From Brachyhypopomus gauderio (lineage: Eukaryota; Chordata; Actinopteri; Gymnotiformes; Hypopomidae), in the NCBI RefSeq assembly GCF_052324685.1, contig NC_135212.1:15880410-15944409 (forward strand): a stretch of DNA of 64,000 nt, read 5' to 3'. The first letter of the stretch is position 1, and the number at the start of each line of letters is the position of its first letter. The notes under the pieces are model-generated. The model was not told where the DNA came from, ran no database searches, and saw only the letters and a list, made by a program, of their open reading frames with translations. Made by a program: the position numbers and the translations under genes. Shown in pieces: positions 26,873 through 38,299 of the stretch.

Positions 26873-27675
26873 TAGGGCTGGGTATCGATTCGAATTCCAA
26901 GAATCGATCCGATTCCGATTCTGAAGATTAAGCATTATCTGCATTATTATTATGATTGAAATAATTAAGAATTCACCCAAAAGCTGTCGCTACCAAATGC
27001 ATTTTTATTTTAAAAGTGCTCACACTTAATAAACTGAAAGTATAAAATGTAAACGTGTATTTTTCTTTAAAGTGTGAATATAAGAACAGAACTGTCACGT
27101 TATGGTCCCCGACCCTTCCCTTTTGGGCGTGTGTTAACGTTGTCTGCGTCTACTCGTCTCGTCATCACGTGGGGTTTGTGTGGTTTGTCTATTTAATGTG
27201 CGCTCACGCAGCGTCCTGTGCTCGTCGTTGTTTGAGTCACACATGTTCTATGTAAATGTGTTTTATGTGCGCTGTCTGCGCTTCGGTAAATGTAATAAAC
27301 GTAACGATTTGGAAAGTGCAAAGGATTCTGTCTCGTCCATCGCCTTGCGCCCAACGTTACAAGAACATTTTAAACTTTTTTAAACTGTAAAAACACTGGG
27401 TAAACTGTCAGTGACATGGACTAACTGTAAATAGTCACTGACACTGGATAAACTGTCCTTCTGCTTTTTCCGATTTGACTATCGCCGTTACCGGCACTGT
27501 CTGACGACATGTTGTTTTACAGTTAGTTAAACTGAGCACGCCTGCGTGAATTCAGTGACGAGGCGGGGGTAAAAGTTCACAAAAAAATGGATCTTTGGAC
27601 GTACGAATCGATTATCAGATCATCATATGCGAATCGATTCTGAATCGGAAAATCTATTTTTTCAACACAGGCCTA
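26873..27675. mobile_element. Non-autonomous hAT in L2 LINE
   Basis: The 8-bp duplication GCTGGATG (26865-26872 and 27676-27683) flanks ends TAGGGCTGGGTATCGATTC and, reversed, TAGGCCTGTGTTG. The interior has the ATCGATTC / GAATCGATT palindromic stretches known from fish hAT elements. It contains the solo LTR at 27093-27361. Confidence 0.88.
27093..27361 (+). mobile_element. Solo LTR, family A (diverged)
   Basis: A 269-bp solo LTR, TGTCACGTTATGGTCCCC to AACGTTACA, with 5-bp duplication AGAAC (27088-27092, 27362-27366). It is related to the LTRs at 39457 and 41203 but shorter and diverged. Confidence 0.88.
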
Positions 27676-29270
27676 GCTGGATGTAATTGTGAGGCTAAAA
27701 CCATCAAGTAGCTCTGTGGATGTGATACCCTCTTCATTATTGTTGAAGGTCTTACCTACCATTGGCCCTGCTATATTGGCCATTGTAAATTCCTCACTGT
27801 TAACAGGTTGCTTTCCATCTTATTTTAAACACGCCACTGTTCAGCCTCTTTTAAAGAAATCAAATTTGGACCCGGCTGTGCTTAAGAACTATAGGCCTAT
27901 ATCTAAGCTTCCTTTCTTATCCAAAATTTTAGAGAAGGTGGTGGCAAACCAACTGATTACAGTTTTAGAAAATCACAATTGCTACGACTCTTTACAATCT
28001 GGGTTTCGGAAGAGGCATTCTACAGAGACTGCTCTCCTGAGGGTCTCAAATGATCTTTTAATGTCGATGACTGCTCTGTGTTGGTGCTGCTGGATCTCAG
28101 TTCTGCGTTTGATACCACTGATCATGAAATACTGATAAATAGGTTACGTGACTGGGTGGGCATATCTGGAACAGCACTTGATTGGTTTATTTCTTATCTC
28201 ACTGGGAGAAGTTTCTCAGTTACGATGGGAGATTACACGTCTGAGGCAACCCCATTAACCTGTGGGGTTCCACAGGGTTCAGTTTTAGGGCCTTTGTTGT
28301 TTTCTTTGTACATGTTACCTTTGGGGCAGATTTTAAATAGTTTTAATATTTCCTATCATTTATTTGCTGATGATATTCAGCTTTATTTCTCTTTTAAACC
28401 AAGTGAGGTTCATAGTTTGTCTAGGCTATTAGATTGTCTTCAATCAATCAGAGAATGGACCTCAAATAACTTCCTACAGCTAAATGACAACAAGACTGAG
28501 GTATTGATCATTGCTCCCGAAAGGCTTAGTCAAACGATTAAGCAAAATCTTGGGCTTCTTTCCTCTGCTGTCCACTCTAGCCTCCGACATCTGGGAGTTA
28601 TTTTTGATCAGTCTTTAGCATTTGATTCTCATGTTAAACAGCTGTCAAGATCCTGTTTCTTCCACTTGAGAAATATCAGTAAACTGAGATCTATGGTTTC
28701 AACAGCAGATCTAAAGATGCTGATCCATGCGTTTATTTCATCTCGCATAGACTACTGTAATGCCTTGTTTTCATCTCTCAGTTTATCAGCTCGTGGACGT
28801 TTACAGATAATTCAAAACGCTGCAGCGAGGTTACTGACCAAGTCAAGCAGACAGTCTCGCATAACACCCATTTTAAAATCCTTACACTGGCTTCCTGTAG
28901 AATTCAGGATCCAGTTCAAGATTTTAACTTTAACATACAGAGCACTACACAACACAGCTCCTGTGTATGTCGCTGACCTGCTCCACCCCTACACTTCATC
29001 GCGATCACTCAGGTCAAACAACCTGAGTTTACTGTCTGTGCCACGCTCATGTCTAAAGACTCGTGGAGACCGAGCGTTTAAGGTGGTTGCTCCAAAACTG
29101 TGGAACACACTTCCTCCACATTTAAGATCAGCTGACTCTGTGGATACTTTTAAAAAACAGCTAAAGACTTTCCTTTTTATGCAGGCGTTTAGTTAGTGGT
29201 GGAGGTTGCAGCCATTGACCTTGTGCACTGTATTTTATTTCTGTTGTGGGGGCTACCCTGTAAGCCTCGG

Positions 29271-29560
29271 CTTGGACTGAAGGTGTTCTCAAACTCAAAG
29301 CCATAAAAGAAAGGTGAAGTTCCAGCCAAAAATATCCTTCGAGGTTGTTCCTTCTTTACTGCAACAAAAAATATGGTTAATACAAAAACTAGTTCACCTC
29401 AGTGCTGTTGAGTGCATTAAAAATGTGCTGTCTTGGCTGGTTCCCCACGCTACGGTAAGAACCCAGTCCAAACCGTCCTAATTACTCATCACAGGCACCT
29501 GCCTTTATACCTGTGACCTAAAGTGCTCCCCCAAGTGAGTAAATCAAAAATTACACTAAA
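29271..29560. other. Unassigned segment in LINE 3' UTR
   Basis: About 290 bases that do not look like LINE 3' UTR lie between CTACC at about 29262 and CTACC at about 29564. Ends TGTAAGCC and AATTACA suggest a degraded solo LTR of another family, but the boundaries do not resolve to a convincing duplication. Confidence 0.3.
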
Positions 29561-30253
29561 AACCTACCTATACGTGCAGATAAGAAATGGCTCCTACATC
29601 TGTTTTATAGTGTGTGTTTTTATTTTTTGTTATTTTATTTTATTTTCCGTTGTAAAGCACTTTGTGGCTTGTGCCTGTGAGAAGTGCTATATAAATGAAT
29701 TTTACTTTACTTACTAACTTATAAATATTAATAGACAGTCTTGACACTTAACACATAATACCTATGATAAGTTTTACTAACGTGTATATGGATTCTGATG
29801 CCTGATTCTTGTACTGATAAGTGGTTCGAACATTAATTATGACAGAATAGTGTAAAGCAGGGGTGTCAAACTCATTTTGGTCTGGGGTCTGCATACAACT
29901 TAATCGGATGATAAAAATCTTTATGTGAAATTAATTGTCCTTTTACTAAATATAGAAAGAAAAAGTATGCAATTTCAACACTTTTACTGCACTTAAATAT
30001 GCATAAAAACTGATCACTGTGACATTTTCCACATCTGGGAAGCAATTCTGAACACATTAACTGACTCTACATACTTTAAATGTGTTTTAAACAGACATTT
30101 GATAAAGTAAATTTGTCCCCTTCCTTGTTAATGCATAAAATGTTTCCCTGATAAAATAAGACCCTCACATACATAACATGGCATGCATAAGAAATGATAT
30201 TTTACTCAACAAAACTGTTGTAAATCTGTTACTGACTAGCACTGACTTTCACA

Positions 30254-30381
30254 CAGGGCTTAATTTGTAAATCAAACATTGCCAGAACGCAAAAAGCGAC
30301 GGGGTGTGACGAACGTAAATTGTTGACGGGGGGGGCGAACGAACGGAAATTGTCGAAGGATCCGGCTCAAAATAAGCCCTG
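30254..30381. mobile_element. 128-bp hAT-type MITE
   Basis: Inverted ends CAGGGCTTAATTTG and CAGGGCTTATTTTG (reverse strand), with 8-bp duplication CTTTCACA (30246-30253, 30382-30389). It is internally G-rich (G run near 30330). Confidence 0.9.
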
Positions 30382-30596
30382 CTTTCACAACAATTACAAC
30401 AGCAAATATTCACAGCTGTTTATTTTTATAGTGCAATGTTGAAAGCAGCATTTAGTCTTGCTCAGTATTTGCCCCTGAAACTTAGCATCGTTTAGCCTGC
30501 ACAAGTGCATCAATATCAGGCATCATGGATAAATATGCAAATGCATTTAAATTTGCCCTGCACCGGAGAAGTTTCCTCTCTGATCTATCACAAACC

Positions 30597-30700
30597 ATGT
30601 CTAAACGGGGAAAGAAGAGGAACTTCACTGAATGTGAAAGTGGAGACGCTCCTGAATGAGGTAGAGTTGCAGAAAAAGTGTTTGTTTGGCACGTTGTGCC
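30597..30700 (+). pseudogene. PIF/Harbinger Myb-like protein, N-terminal piece
   Basis: Starts MSKRGKKRNFTECE and, after a one-base shift, continues VETLLNEVELQKKCLFG. This is the start of the Myb/SANT-like DNA-binding protein that PIF/Harbinger elements encode beside their transposase. The two Harbinger genes face each other here, as is usual. It is broken and truncated. Confidence 0.75.
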
Positions 30701-31076
30701 AATTTGAATGCTGTCCCTTACCTTTTTATATTGTAGCTATGATTTGTTGCATTGCTTGTATGGCACCTGGGTTAGGCTGCGCAGGACCCCACATGCCCTC
30801 ACAATACGACACACCTTCTTTGGCCAATACAGGAGCATACCCCCGGTCCTGTCCAGCCAGTGCCACCGGCTTTTCAGCTGCCCAATCGCTCTCTCCACAA
30901 CTGACTGGCTGCGAGAATGGAGAGAATTGTATCTTCGCTCCCGGTGAGTCTGAGTCTGTGGATTACAAAGGGTCATCAGCCATGTCTTGAGCACGTAGCC
31001 GCTGTTTCCCAAGTAATGTAACAATTACCCATGTTTTAAAATAATTATTCTAAGCTGGAAATGTCAAATGCTTTTA

Positions 31077-31305
31077 TTTAACCCATCTGTGCAGTGAGAA
31101 TACACACACACACACACTAGTGATTACTAGGGGGCTGTGGATCACACGTGCCCAGAGCGGTGGGCAGCCCTAGCCCGGCGCCCGGGGAGCAGTTGGGATT
31201 AGGTGACTTGCTCAAGGGCACCTCAGTCATGGCCTCAGGTTTGGGAATTGAACCCACGACCCTCCGGTCACAAGACCAGTTCCCTACCACCAGGCCATGA
31301 CTGCC
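31077..31305 (-). mobile_element. tRNA-derived SINE
   Basis: On the minus strand it begins GGCAGTCATGGCCTGGTGGT (box A region), then GGTTCAATTCCC (box B). A GGTGCCCTTGAGCAAG block typical of fish tRNA-SINEs follows, then a TG-rich tail and CTGCACAGATGGGTTA. It sits in the Harbinger transposase. It is not a functional tRNA gene. Confidence 0.82.
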
Positions 31306-31716
31306 TGTGTACATCTCATGTTCGGACTGCTTGCCTGATATGACCCCTGCTTGCTATTACGACTCTGCCTATGAAATTCCCAATAATAAATCTCGCTCTC
31401 CTCAGCGTTTGAGTCCACCTCCATGTTCTGTGTCATGCAGTTCGTTACATAATAATCGATCATACAAGGACACAGCGAGGGAGCGAGACTGTTGAGTTCA
31501 GTCGCTGTAACGAGTTGTTGGCTACCCCCGTGCAGTTTAACTCTCGTGTGTTACAGCACGAACGAGCCAGAGACAGGAATTCCCCTGGCGCTGCGGGAAC
31601 AAGGAAGTCTCGTCACACACAGAAGAAAGCGCAGTCGCTTTCGGTTTCAACTGGCTTTCGCGATGAGACTCCTATTGAGAGCTAGACCAGTTCCCTACCA
31701 CCAGGCCATGACTGCC
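31273..31716. repeat. 33-bp SINE-derived direct repeats around a 378-bp insert
   Basis: The 33 bases at 31273-31305 (AGACCAGTTCCCTACCACCA onward), the 5' end of the SINE, recur exactly at 31684-31716. The 378 bases between (31306-31683) are unrelated. They contain an AATAAATCTCGCTC stretch followed later by GTTACAT, like the 3' half of an LTR, but no pair of LTRs is present. Confidence 0.75.
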
Positions 31717-32154
31717 CCAGTAAGGTAACATTTTTGCATCACAGACTATTTGCACGTTTTTGTAATTAAAGCGCTTTCTATTCACATAAGCAAATTCCTC
31801 CTCAGATGGTGCCTTTGTAGAAATGTGTGTGCAGTCGATCACTCCGATTATATTAGGGAAACCGGCTATTGCTGCAAATTGTGCTTTAATGTTTGCATGG
31901 TCAACCGCATCATATGGAAACTTTATATAACAAGCTGACATGCAGATGATCCCATCCAAAACAGCTGGCATGGCCCGGCTCAAAGATGACTGGGATATCC
32001 CCAACCGGTCTGCCAGTTCTCTTTGAAACGAGCCAGTTACCAGGAAGCCGAGCGTTGTCGCTGGCAATGCGCGACTCCTCGCCGTTTCTCTCTTCAAAAC
32101 TGGACCAACTCAGCACAAGAGGACAGATCTTGGAAATCTGAAACGGCTTATAAG

Positions 32155-33023
32155 CAGTCATTTTGTCAGTAACGGGATAATATAATTAGTTACTTTTCCT
32201 GTCGTTACAACGCCATTGACGTTACTGGTCATTAAAAGCGGTGCGTTACTATATATTGATATACTAACAGTAATGCGAGCAGACCGCTGCCCAGGCTAGT
32301 GAGGAGTAACAGATCCCGATAGGTCACAGTTCTCGGTGTAACACCTGTTTAACTTAACAAGTCAGTAAGCGATTGGCTAAGGCAGCGTTATGATAGCCAA
32401 TCAGAGCCAGTGTTTTTACACGCGCGCCGAAGCACGCGAGTGACACGACACAAATGGAGAAGAGGCCGAAATGGCGTCAGGTGCAAGTCGAAGAAAACTA
32501 GAACTTTCAAGGCGATATAAACATTATTTAAGAAAATACTTGAAGTTCCTGAATGTCTAACAGACTGGGAATTTGATTTATTTAATTAAGAATAGAGGTT
32601 TTATTGTTAAATTTACTTCTGTTGTAAACAAACCAGTTGTCTCAGGTTGAGAGAATTTAATTTAATTTCATAGATGTAAATGCACTTTATATAGTGTAAC
32701 TGTTTACTTTTGCTTTTTTTCCCCCAAAGATTTGGGATTTTAAAGGATTTTATCCTGCACTGGTCTGTGGATGTGCAATAAATTTCAAAAGTTAAATAAT
32801 TTTCTGATCTACTCATTTCAACTGACTGTGAAAACTGCTTAAAAAAAAAAACTTAATTAATTGGCATATAACCTTTTTTTAAACTGTAACGCAAATAGTT
32901 ACTTTCCCTGGTAACGAGTTACTTTTATTATAGAGTAGTTCAGTTACTAACTCAGTTACTTTTTTGAACAAGTAGTGAGTAACTATAACTAATTACTTTT
33001 TTAAAGTAACGTTCCCAACACTG
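32155..33023. mobile_element. Non-autonomous hAT in Harbinger transposase
   Basis: The 8-bp duplication CTTATAAG (32147-32154, 33024-33031) flanks ends CAGTCATTTTGTCAGTAACG and, reversed, CAGTGTTGGGAACGTTACTT. The right part contains the GTAACTATAACTAATTAC stretch of a common fish hAT group. Removing it restores the Harbinger frame (DWLIS to FQISK region). Confidence 0.92.
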
Positions 33024-33133
33024 CTTATAAGCCAGTCCTCATCATGGGCCAAAAAATCATAATGGTCATGGAAAACGTGCTCTTGGCGAATTCGGCCATT
33101 AGCAATATCCTCCAGTAATGCCAACGCTGCCAT

Positions 33134-33327
33134 CTCTCAAGAACTCCAGCGCAACATTTAATGCATGTTTATATAGTCTAGGCTGAGTTTCTAAGTTGAA
33201 ACACATTGAATGATTATTTCAGTAAGGCAATGACATTGTCTGATTAATTTACTATTTAATTGTCTGATTAATTTACTTTATTTTACCTAATAAGGGCTTA
33301 CTACAATGTGTGCGTGAAGGATATCTT

Positions 33328-33375
<48 letters not shown>

Positions 33376-33852
33376 CTTTATTTGTATAGCACCTTTCATA
33401 CATACATGGAACTCAAAGTGCTTTACAGTATAAATAAAAGAAACATAAAAAGGAGAAGACAAAAAGGAAATGTTAGAAGAAATTAAAGTAAAAACATAAA
33501 ATGTAAAAAAGTAAAGTAAACAATATAATAAAAAAGTAAAGTAAATAAAACTATTAAGATAATTACAACAGATTTAGCTCACCCACGCTCTCTAGAACAA
33601 CAAACACTCACACAGAGCGCGACCTTCACTCTCACTGGTTTTATGCGAACTGTGTGCTCGTCGGCCCACAGTTGTAATGCATCAACTCTAAGTGTCGCTA
33701 ATTGACGAAAACACATTAGAAACATGCGTACGCCTGTCGTGGGTGTACACACTTTCTCACGTTCAAATCACATTTAGTACATCTGACTGTTTGCGTGGAA
33801 CATTGCGTACGCAATGTTTTTGTGCATATGCACCGTTCGTACATGAGGCCCC
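33134..33852. other. Harbinger flank, (AAT)n, LINE tail and right terminal repeat
   Basis: Holds an AAT microsatellite (33329-33375) joined to a reversed L2-type LINE tail (33376-33440, CTTTATTTGTATAGCACC). At 33802-33852 is a Harbinger terminus reading GGGGCCTCATGTACGAACGG on the minus strand. No matching left terminus is found, so the Harbinger unit is truncated on that side. Confidence 0.65.
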
Positions 33853-34133
33853 TGTTCACAAAGGTAGGTAGTTCCAAACATGGACAACATTTTTGCAGCC
33901 AGTGCTGTCAATTTAGGATAGCAGGTAAAGCGGGCAAAGTGGTAGAACTGTCCCTAGCGGACAATATAGGAAATTTATATATAAATATATTTATATATAA
34001 ATTATATATTTATTTAAATAAAATGGAGTTTATTCTTCTTTAATAATGCAGGTTTATTCCGCAGGCCGGACTGAACCCCCTAGCGGGACGGTTCCAGCAC
34101 GAGGGCCGTATGTTTGACACCCCTGGTGTAAAG

Positions 34134-34558
34134 GGACCAGACTGGTAACAACACTGGGGACAGGTATGGTGGCAAAGGCACGAGTCTGGAAACCAGATAC
34201 AGGAGTAAACATAGAAACAGATAAGGGACAAGACACAACAACACCAGAATGTAAATAAAATCGGGGACTAGTGCAGAAAACATAGGTAAAGACACAGATT
34301 GCATACACTCAACGAGCTGCAAAATTCTACTGGGTAAATTTGACACAAATGTCTCAGAGATTGGCACGCTGGGCTGTGGAACTCATGGAGCTGTTAGAGA
34401 GTCCAGGCTCTGGCGATTCTCAATAGTCAGTCAAGTGACCTCTAAACAAAGCCAGGTGGTCTTCCTCAGGCACTGACCGGCGTCCGAGACAAGCCTCTTC
34501 TGTCAGGCCTGGCTCGGATGCCACGCCTTCTACCTCCACAAGAGGCACCCGAGTCAGT
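34134..34558. other. Non-coding stretch
   Basis: No recognised gene or element. A minus-strand frame ending TDSGASCGGRRR is a read-through from the neighbouring LTR and is not supported. Confidence 0.35.
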
Positions 34559-34745
34559 TACATTTAGACAACGACGAGCACAGGACACCGCATTAACGCA
34601 CTTTAAATAGACAAACCACATAAACCCCAAGTGATGATGAGACGAGCCACAGGTGAGATGGATTAGCACAAGACGTAACCGCACCCACGGAGATCCACAG
34701 AAGCAGACGATTAGACGCAGACAATAGTAAACACACGCCCAAAAG

Positions 34746-35812
34746 ACCTGCGTGAAGCTGGCCCCCCCTCCTACCCAAAGTGCTGAAATAACACTGCAGT
34801 TCGTTTGTGCTGGGTTTGTGCCTGTTTGTGCTGTAAATATTTTCGTTTGTGCTATTAAGACTTTTGAGTAATTTAAAAATGCATTTTCTTACCAGTGACG
34901 TCACACAGCCCCCCCTCCACGTCCAAATTTCTCCAAAGTAGTCTCATTCGTTTGTGCTACGTTTGTGCTGTTAAAATGAACGCTTCAATCACTTGCTTTG
35001 TAAAGTTACAGTTGTTTTATTTTCACACGCGTGACATCACCAGCCCCCCCTCCACGTTCAAATCACTCCAAACTGGTCTCGTTCGTTTGTGCTACGTTTG
35101 TGCTCGTTTGTGCTGTTGAAATTAATGTTTGTGCTTTTATGGTTTTTTAAATATAACCGATTCTTTTTCATACGCGTGACGTCACCAGCCCCCCCCTCCA
35201 CGTCCAAATCACTCCAAACTGGTCTTGTTAGTTTGTGCTACATTTGTGCTCGTTTGTGCTGTGAAAATTAACGTTTGTGCTTTTATGGTTTTTAAATTAG
35301 GCTATAACTGGATCTTTTTCATACGCGTGACGTCACCAGCCCCCCCTCCACGTCCAAATCACTCCAAACTAGTCTCGTTCGTTTGTGCTACGTTTGTGCT
35401 CATTTGTGCTGTTAAAACGAACGTTTTGCTTAACAGCGCACCTCTCACGTGTTTAACTATAGCTATACAATAGAATGGGCTGGATGATGTTGGACTACAG
35501 AAGGGACAGGAGGTGAGGGGTAACAGAGAAGGCAGAATTTCTGGATGACATCAAAGCTTCTGTTGAGAGATGTATGAGGATCTTAATGTTCCCTTATGCA
35601 GATCAACCACATCCTTGTCTAGAAGGCCTCTGTCCAGAAATCTTCAGAGGTGTTGTGGGCAGTGGAGAAGATCAGGAACTGTCCTCTTGCTTCATTGCTG
35701 AATTACCAGAGCAGCTCCAATGACCATGCTTTAGGAATCTGCACTTCTGCAAAGTGCTAATCATTTTCTGAATACATGAATCAGAGGTAGGAAATAATGC
35801 ATCTTATTTGAT
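34746..35812 (+). repeat. Left terminal inverted repeat with subterminal array
   Basis: Outer 50 bases are GC-rich. From about 34800 to 35415 there are four tandem units of roughly 140 bases. Each has a cluster of GTTTGTGCT motifs, a GTGACGTCAC-like palindrome, and CAGCCCCCCCTCCACGTCCA. The inner part (35470-35735) is near-identical, inverted, to 42264-42530, and 35733-35812 matches 37954-38031 inverted. Arrays of short motifs in TIRs are usual transposase-binding sites. Confidence 0.85.
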
Positions 35813-36035
35813 TGGCACTCAAAAACATTAATAAGTAAAAACACAAGTCATACAACATTTTTTTTCTTAAATCCATTTTTACTGTAGAAAGTCTTGTTAT
35901 TTGATGGAACATGTACTTTTCTTTAGGGTTTTCTTTATGTACTTTTCTAAATAACTCAGTGGCTTTGAATAAAAAAAAATGTCAGCTAAGTGTAGTGTAA
36001 TGTAATTTAACTAATCTGCTGCTTGTTTTCCCAAC

Positions 36036-37358
36036 CTACTCTTTCGTGTAAAAAACACATGATGTAATTGTATGCTTGTCAGGCACAGTGGAAACCCCCT
36101 TGGAGAGGTCGTCAAAGCATTGCCACCCTGAGAAAGGCCTCCGGCAGTAGGCGACGTTATACCCGAGGGCTGCCCAGTAAGGCCCCAGACGGAATGCTAC
36201 AACACCCCTTAGAATGAAGGGCTCATTGCAGGTGAGGTTGATGGGGAAGACTTGCAGCACATAATCCTTCTCTGCAGCAACTTCAATGGACAGTGCTGTC
36301 CGAGCAGTGTGGCTGTGGGTGACCACACCATTGCAGGCCTCGTCAGTAATTGATTGTGCTGCTTTTGCAGGTCGCTGGCAAATTGAATACTGCAACTGCA
36401 CTCCATCCTCAAGAGCTGCTTGAAGACCCTTGATGCCCTCTCTTTCTATGTGCCCTATGTTTAAGGGTGCAAGGAGACATGCTCTGAAGCTGGCCATTGC
36501 TCTTGAGCATTCTGGGTTCCCACACTGTGCCTTTGTAATGAAACTTGGAGAATGATCCATTGCTTTTGTTATGACCTGGGCAATGTTGCATGCTGCGTTG
36601 ATCTTCAGTGTTCCAGATCTTAATGTGTTGTGTTCAAAGATGTTGTGCAAAATTCTTGCCCTCTACCGGTAGGCTTCAGAATGTACCCCATCTGTCACAA
36701 TGGTTGTGACCAGCTGAAATATCTGGGTGTTTCTCTTGTCAGTGGTGGTTAGGTGCTTGTTGAAGTTTTCACTGTCGCAGAAAGTGCAGCATGAACATTG
36801 GCAGAAAGAGTCAAATGCGCAGGTGTTGGCCAGGCTTACTGTTGCTTTTCCAATCTTAATGGACTTGCACATATTTCCATAAGTCCCATTTGAATTTTGG
36901 TTTGCTTTGGAGCTGTGTGTAGCCACTCTGGCTGTGGGATAAGATAGGAGGTTTGCCTCTTTTTTGGGGGTACTGCCAGGCCCCTCCAGTTTTCCAGTGT
37001 TGGCTGATTGGGTGTGTCCACTGCCAGGCCTTTGTCGCAACCAATATCATCCCTGTCTGGCTTGTTGTGTTTGGCTGAGGAAAGCCGCATCTCCCCTTCA
37101 ATGTAATTTAGGTGTCTGCCCACAAAACGATCCACATGTGTAGGTAGGTTTTCGTTCCTGAAGAGGCCACGTTTTACATTTTTGAATTCGGCCTCCACAT
37201 ACACCGGTCCACAGAGGCAGGTAGGAGCCAATTCTGACAAGTTGTGGTATGAGCTCAGGAAGGTAATGCAAATTGTCATGGTCTCCATGGTGTGATGCAC
37301 GACTTAAACTTTGTTCACAGATCTCAGCCACCCAGGCTCTCATTTCTGGCTTTGGCAT
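36036..37358 (-). pseudogene. Transposase C-terminus fused to USP-like deubiquitinase domain
   Basis: Minus strand. The region 37358-36850 gives MPKPEMRAWVAEICEQS, then (frame-shifted) VYVEAEFKNVKRGLFR and LPTHVDRFVGRHLNYIEGEM. This resembles the Glu-bearing end of DDE transposases of the Mutator type. A linker with NWRGLAVPPKKR follows, then a peptidase-C19-like domain. Its Cys box reads VSLANTCAFDSFCQ (compare the LGNTCYLNS box of USPs) near 36810-36850, and the His box region reads LGYNVAYCRRPFSGWQCFDDLSKGV near 36090-36170. The usual GHY is GYN, so the catalytic His appears lost. The domain is in one frame apart from a TAG at 36663-36665, probably a decayed CAG. The transposase N-terminal half is absent or unrecognisable upstream of 37358, where a TTCACTAG acceptor-like site precedes the ATG. 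USPs remove ubiquitin; a protease in a transposon could protect its proteins or alter host silencing. That role is inference. Confidence 0.68.
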
Positions 37359-38299
37359 CTAGTGAAGTTAAGAATTTAGTTCCATTAATTTTTTATTCCA
37401 GAATTCATTTCAGTTCAATTGCTATTGTTTTCTTTCCTGTTAGAAATTAAACCTTATTGTTCTGAATTTTTTGTGTGTGGTCCATCCCTCAGATGTCTGT
37501 TTTTTACTATGTTAACACGATCAATCTTTTCATGTGCAGCCTTATTTACTTCTCATGTGCAGTCTTTACATATGGCTGAGTATTGGTTCGCTACTGCCAC
37601 CAACTGGACAAACAAAATTGTTGCGCAGGAAGTCGATAATAGCCCATCCCCCACTGTTAGTTCCAAAACTGATACATTCAAAGATTTTCCCATAATAGTT
37701 GGCTAGGAAGGTTAGTTCACTTGCAGCTTGCTAGTTTTATTACATGCTAAATTTGTAGGCTATTTCTGATCAATTACTTAATCATAGAAGTAGATATTTA
37801 AATACAAACCATAATTTCATGCTCTGTGTATTTGATCAAATTTGCCCGCATTTAAGGGAATGGCAATACAGTACAACTTAATGCAATATGTATGGTTTAA
37901 TCACATTACAACATACAAAATTGTATGAATTACTTCAATATTGAGTGTCCATGTCAAATAAGATGCATTATTTCCTAACTCTGACTCATGTATTCGTCAA
38001 GAAAATGATTAGCACAGAAGTGCAGATTCCTGCATGAGGTTTGTGTCTTTGTGTTTTTGCATCCCCACAGAAACAATGATTCACACAAAGATTCCTGTCA
38101 GTCAATTTCATTATTGGAAGATCAATATTACTTTCACTTTTCACTCAAATGTTTGCAATTATTGGCAGCTTGAACTAATATGAAAATGTAAGCCATTGCT
38201 CAACTGTTTTAGTGAAGTTAATAAATAATGAAGGCGTTTAGATTCAGTTCAATGTTTTTGTGTCAGTAATACAGTATTTTTCTTAAGGCAGCTATCAAG
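37359..38299. other. Interior of Mutator-like element
   Basis: 37359-37953 may contain decayed upstream coding sequence of the transposase; one minus-strand run reads NYYGKIFECISFGTNSGGW but I cannot identify it. 37954-38031 is an inner block of the right TIR. 38032-38299 is unassigned, and 38285-38299 is the LINE target site. Confidence 0.4.

Larger units (their letters stand above)
26464..29196 (+). pseudogene. L2-type reverse transcriptase (second copy)
   Basis: Pieces: 26464-26872 (linker, ending SLDDLLD), 27684-28070 (SSSSVDVIPSSLL to [25 protein letters not shown]) and 28078-29196 ([83 protein letters not shown], to [11 protein letters not shown]). A deletion or frameshift lies near 28070, at the usual [12 protein letters not shown]. 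The catalytic FADD box is intact. It is a different subfamily from the copy at 20.8 kb. Confidence 0.88.
26406..29712 (+). mobile_element. 5'-truncated L2-type LINE, interrupted
   Basis: Enters in the linker between endonuclease and RT (APLKTRSRPIINKTPWMTDEV), continues through RT, and ends with the L2-type tail: AAAGCACTTTGTGGCTTGTG, then GTGCTATATAAATGAA and a TTTAC repeat. It is interrupted by an hAT at 26873-27675 and by a further unassigned segment in the 3' UTR. The left edge is approximate, and I could not find a target duplication. Confidence 0.8.
30737..33133 (-). pseudogene. PIF/Harbinger transposase (HARBI1-like), interrupted
   Basis: The minus-strand start MAALALLEDIANGRIR at 33131-33133 leads to FLAHDEDWLIS at 33032. 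The frame is cut by the hAT at 32155-33023 and resumes with FQISKICPLVL, then TTLGFLVTGSFQRELADRLGISQSSLSRAM (helix-turn-helix), PNIIGVIDCTHISTKAPS (catalytic Asp block) and YVNRKRFNYKNVQIVCDAKM (second Asp). The SINE and linked insert (31077-31716) interrupt it again. The last part at 30737-31024 gives YLGNSGYVLKTWLMT and RSQSVVERAIGQLKSRWHWLD, the block with the catalytic Glu. HARBI1 length would be about 350 residues. It is dead by two insertions and small lesions. Confidence 0.88.
29858..34125. mobile_element. hAT transposon filled with later insertions
   Basis: The 8-bp duplication GTGTAAAG (29850-29857, 34126-34133) flanks CAGGGGTGTCAAAC inverted ends. The 4.27-kb interior holds a MITE (30254-30381), a broken PIF/Harbinger unit (about 30597-33852) with a SINE and another hAT inside, and an L2 tail. 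The original element was probably a short non-autonomous hAT; no hAT transposase is seen in it. Confidence 0.85.

Noticed and set aside
31077-31305. tRNA gene-like A and B boxes
   Set aside because: No cloverleaf can be completed; the unit is a tRNA-derived SINE with a TG-rich tail.
34800-35415. Regularly spaced short repeats that could look like a CRISPR array
   Set aside because: Repeats belong to the TIR of a transposon, vary in spacing, have no unique spacers, and the DNA is vertebrate.
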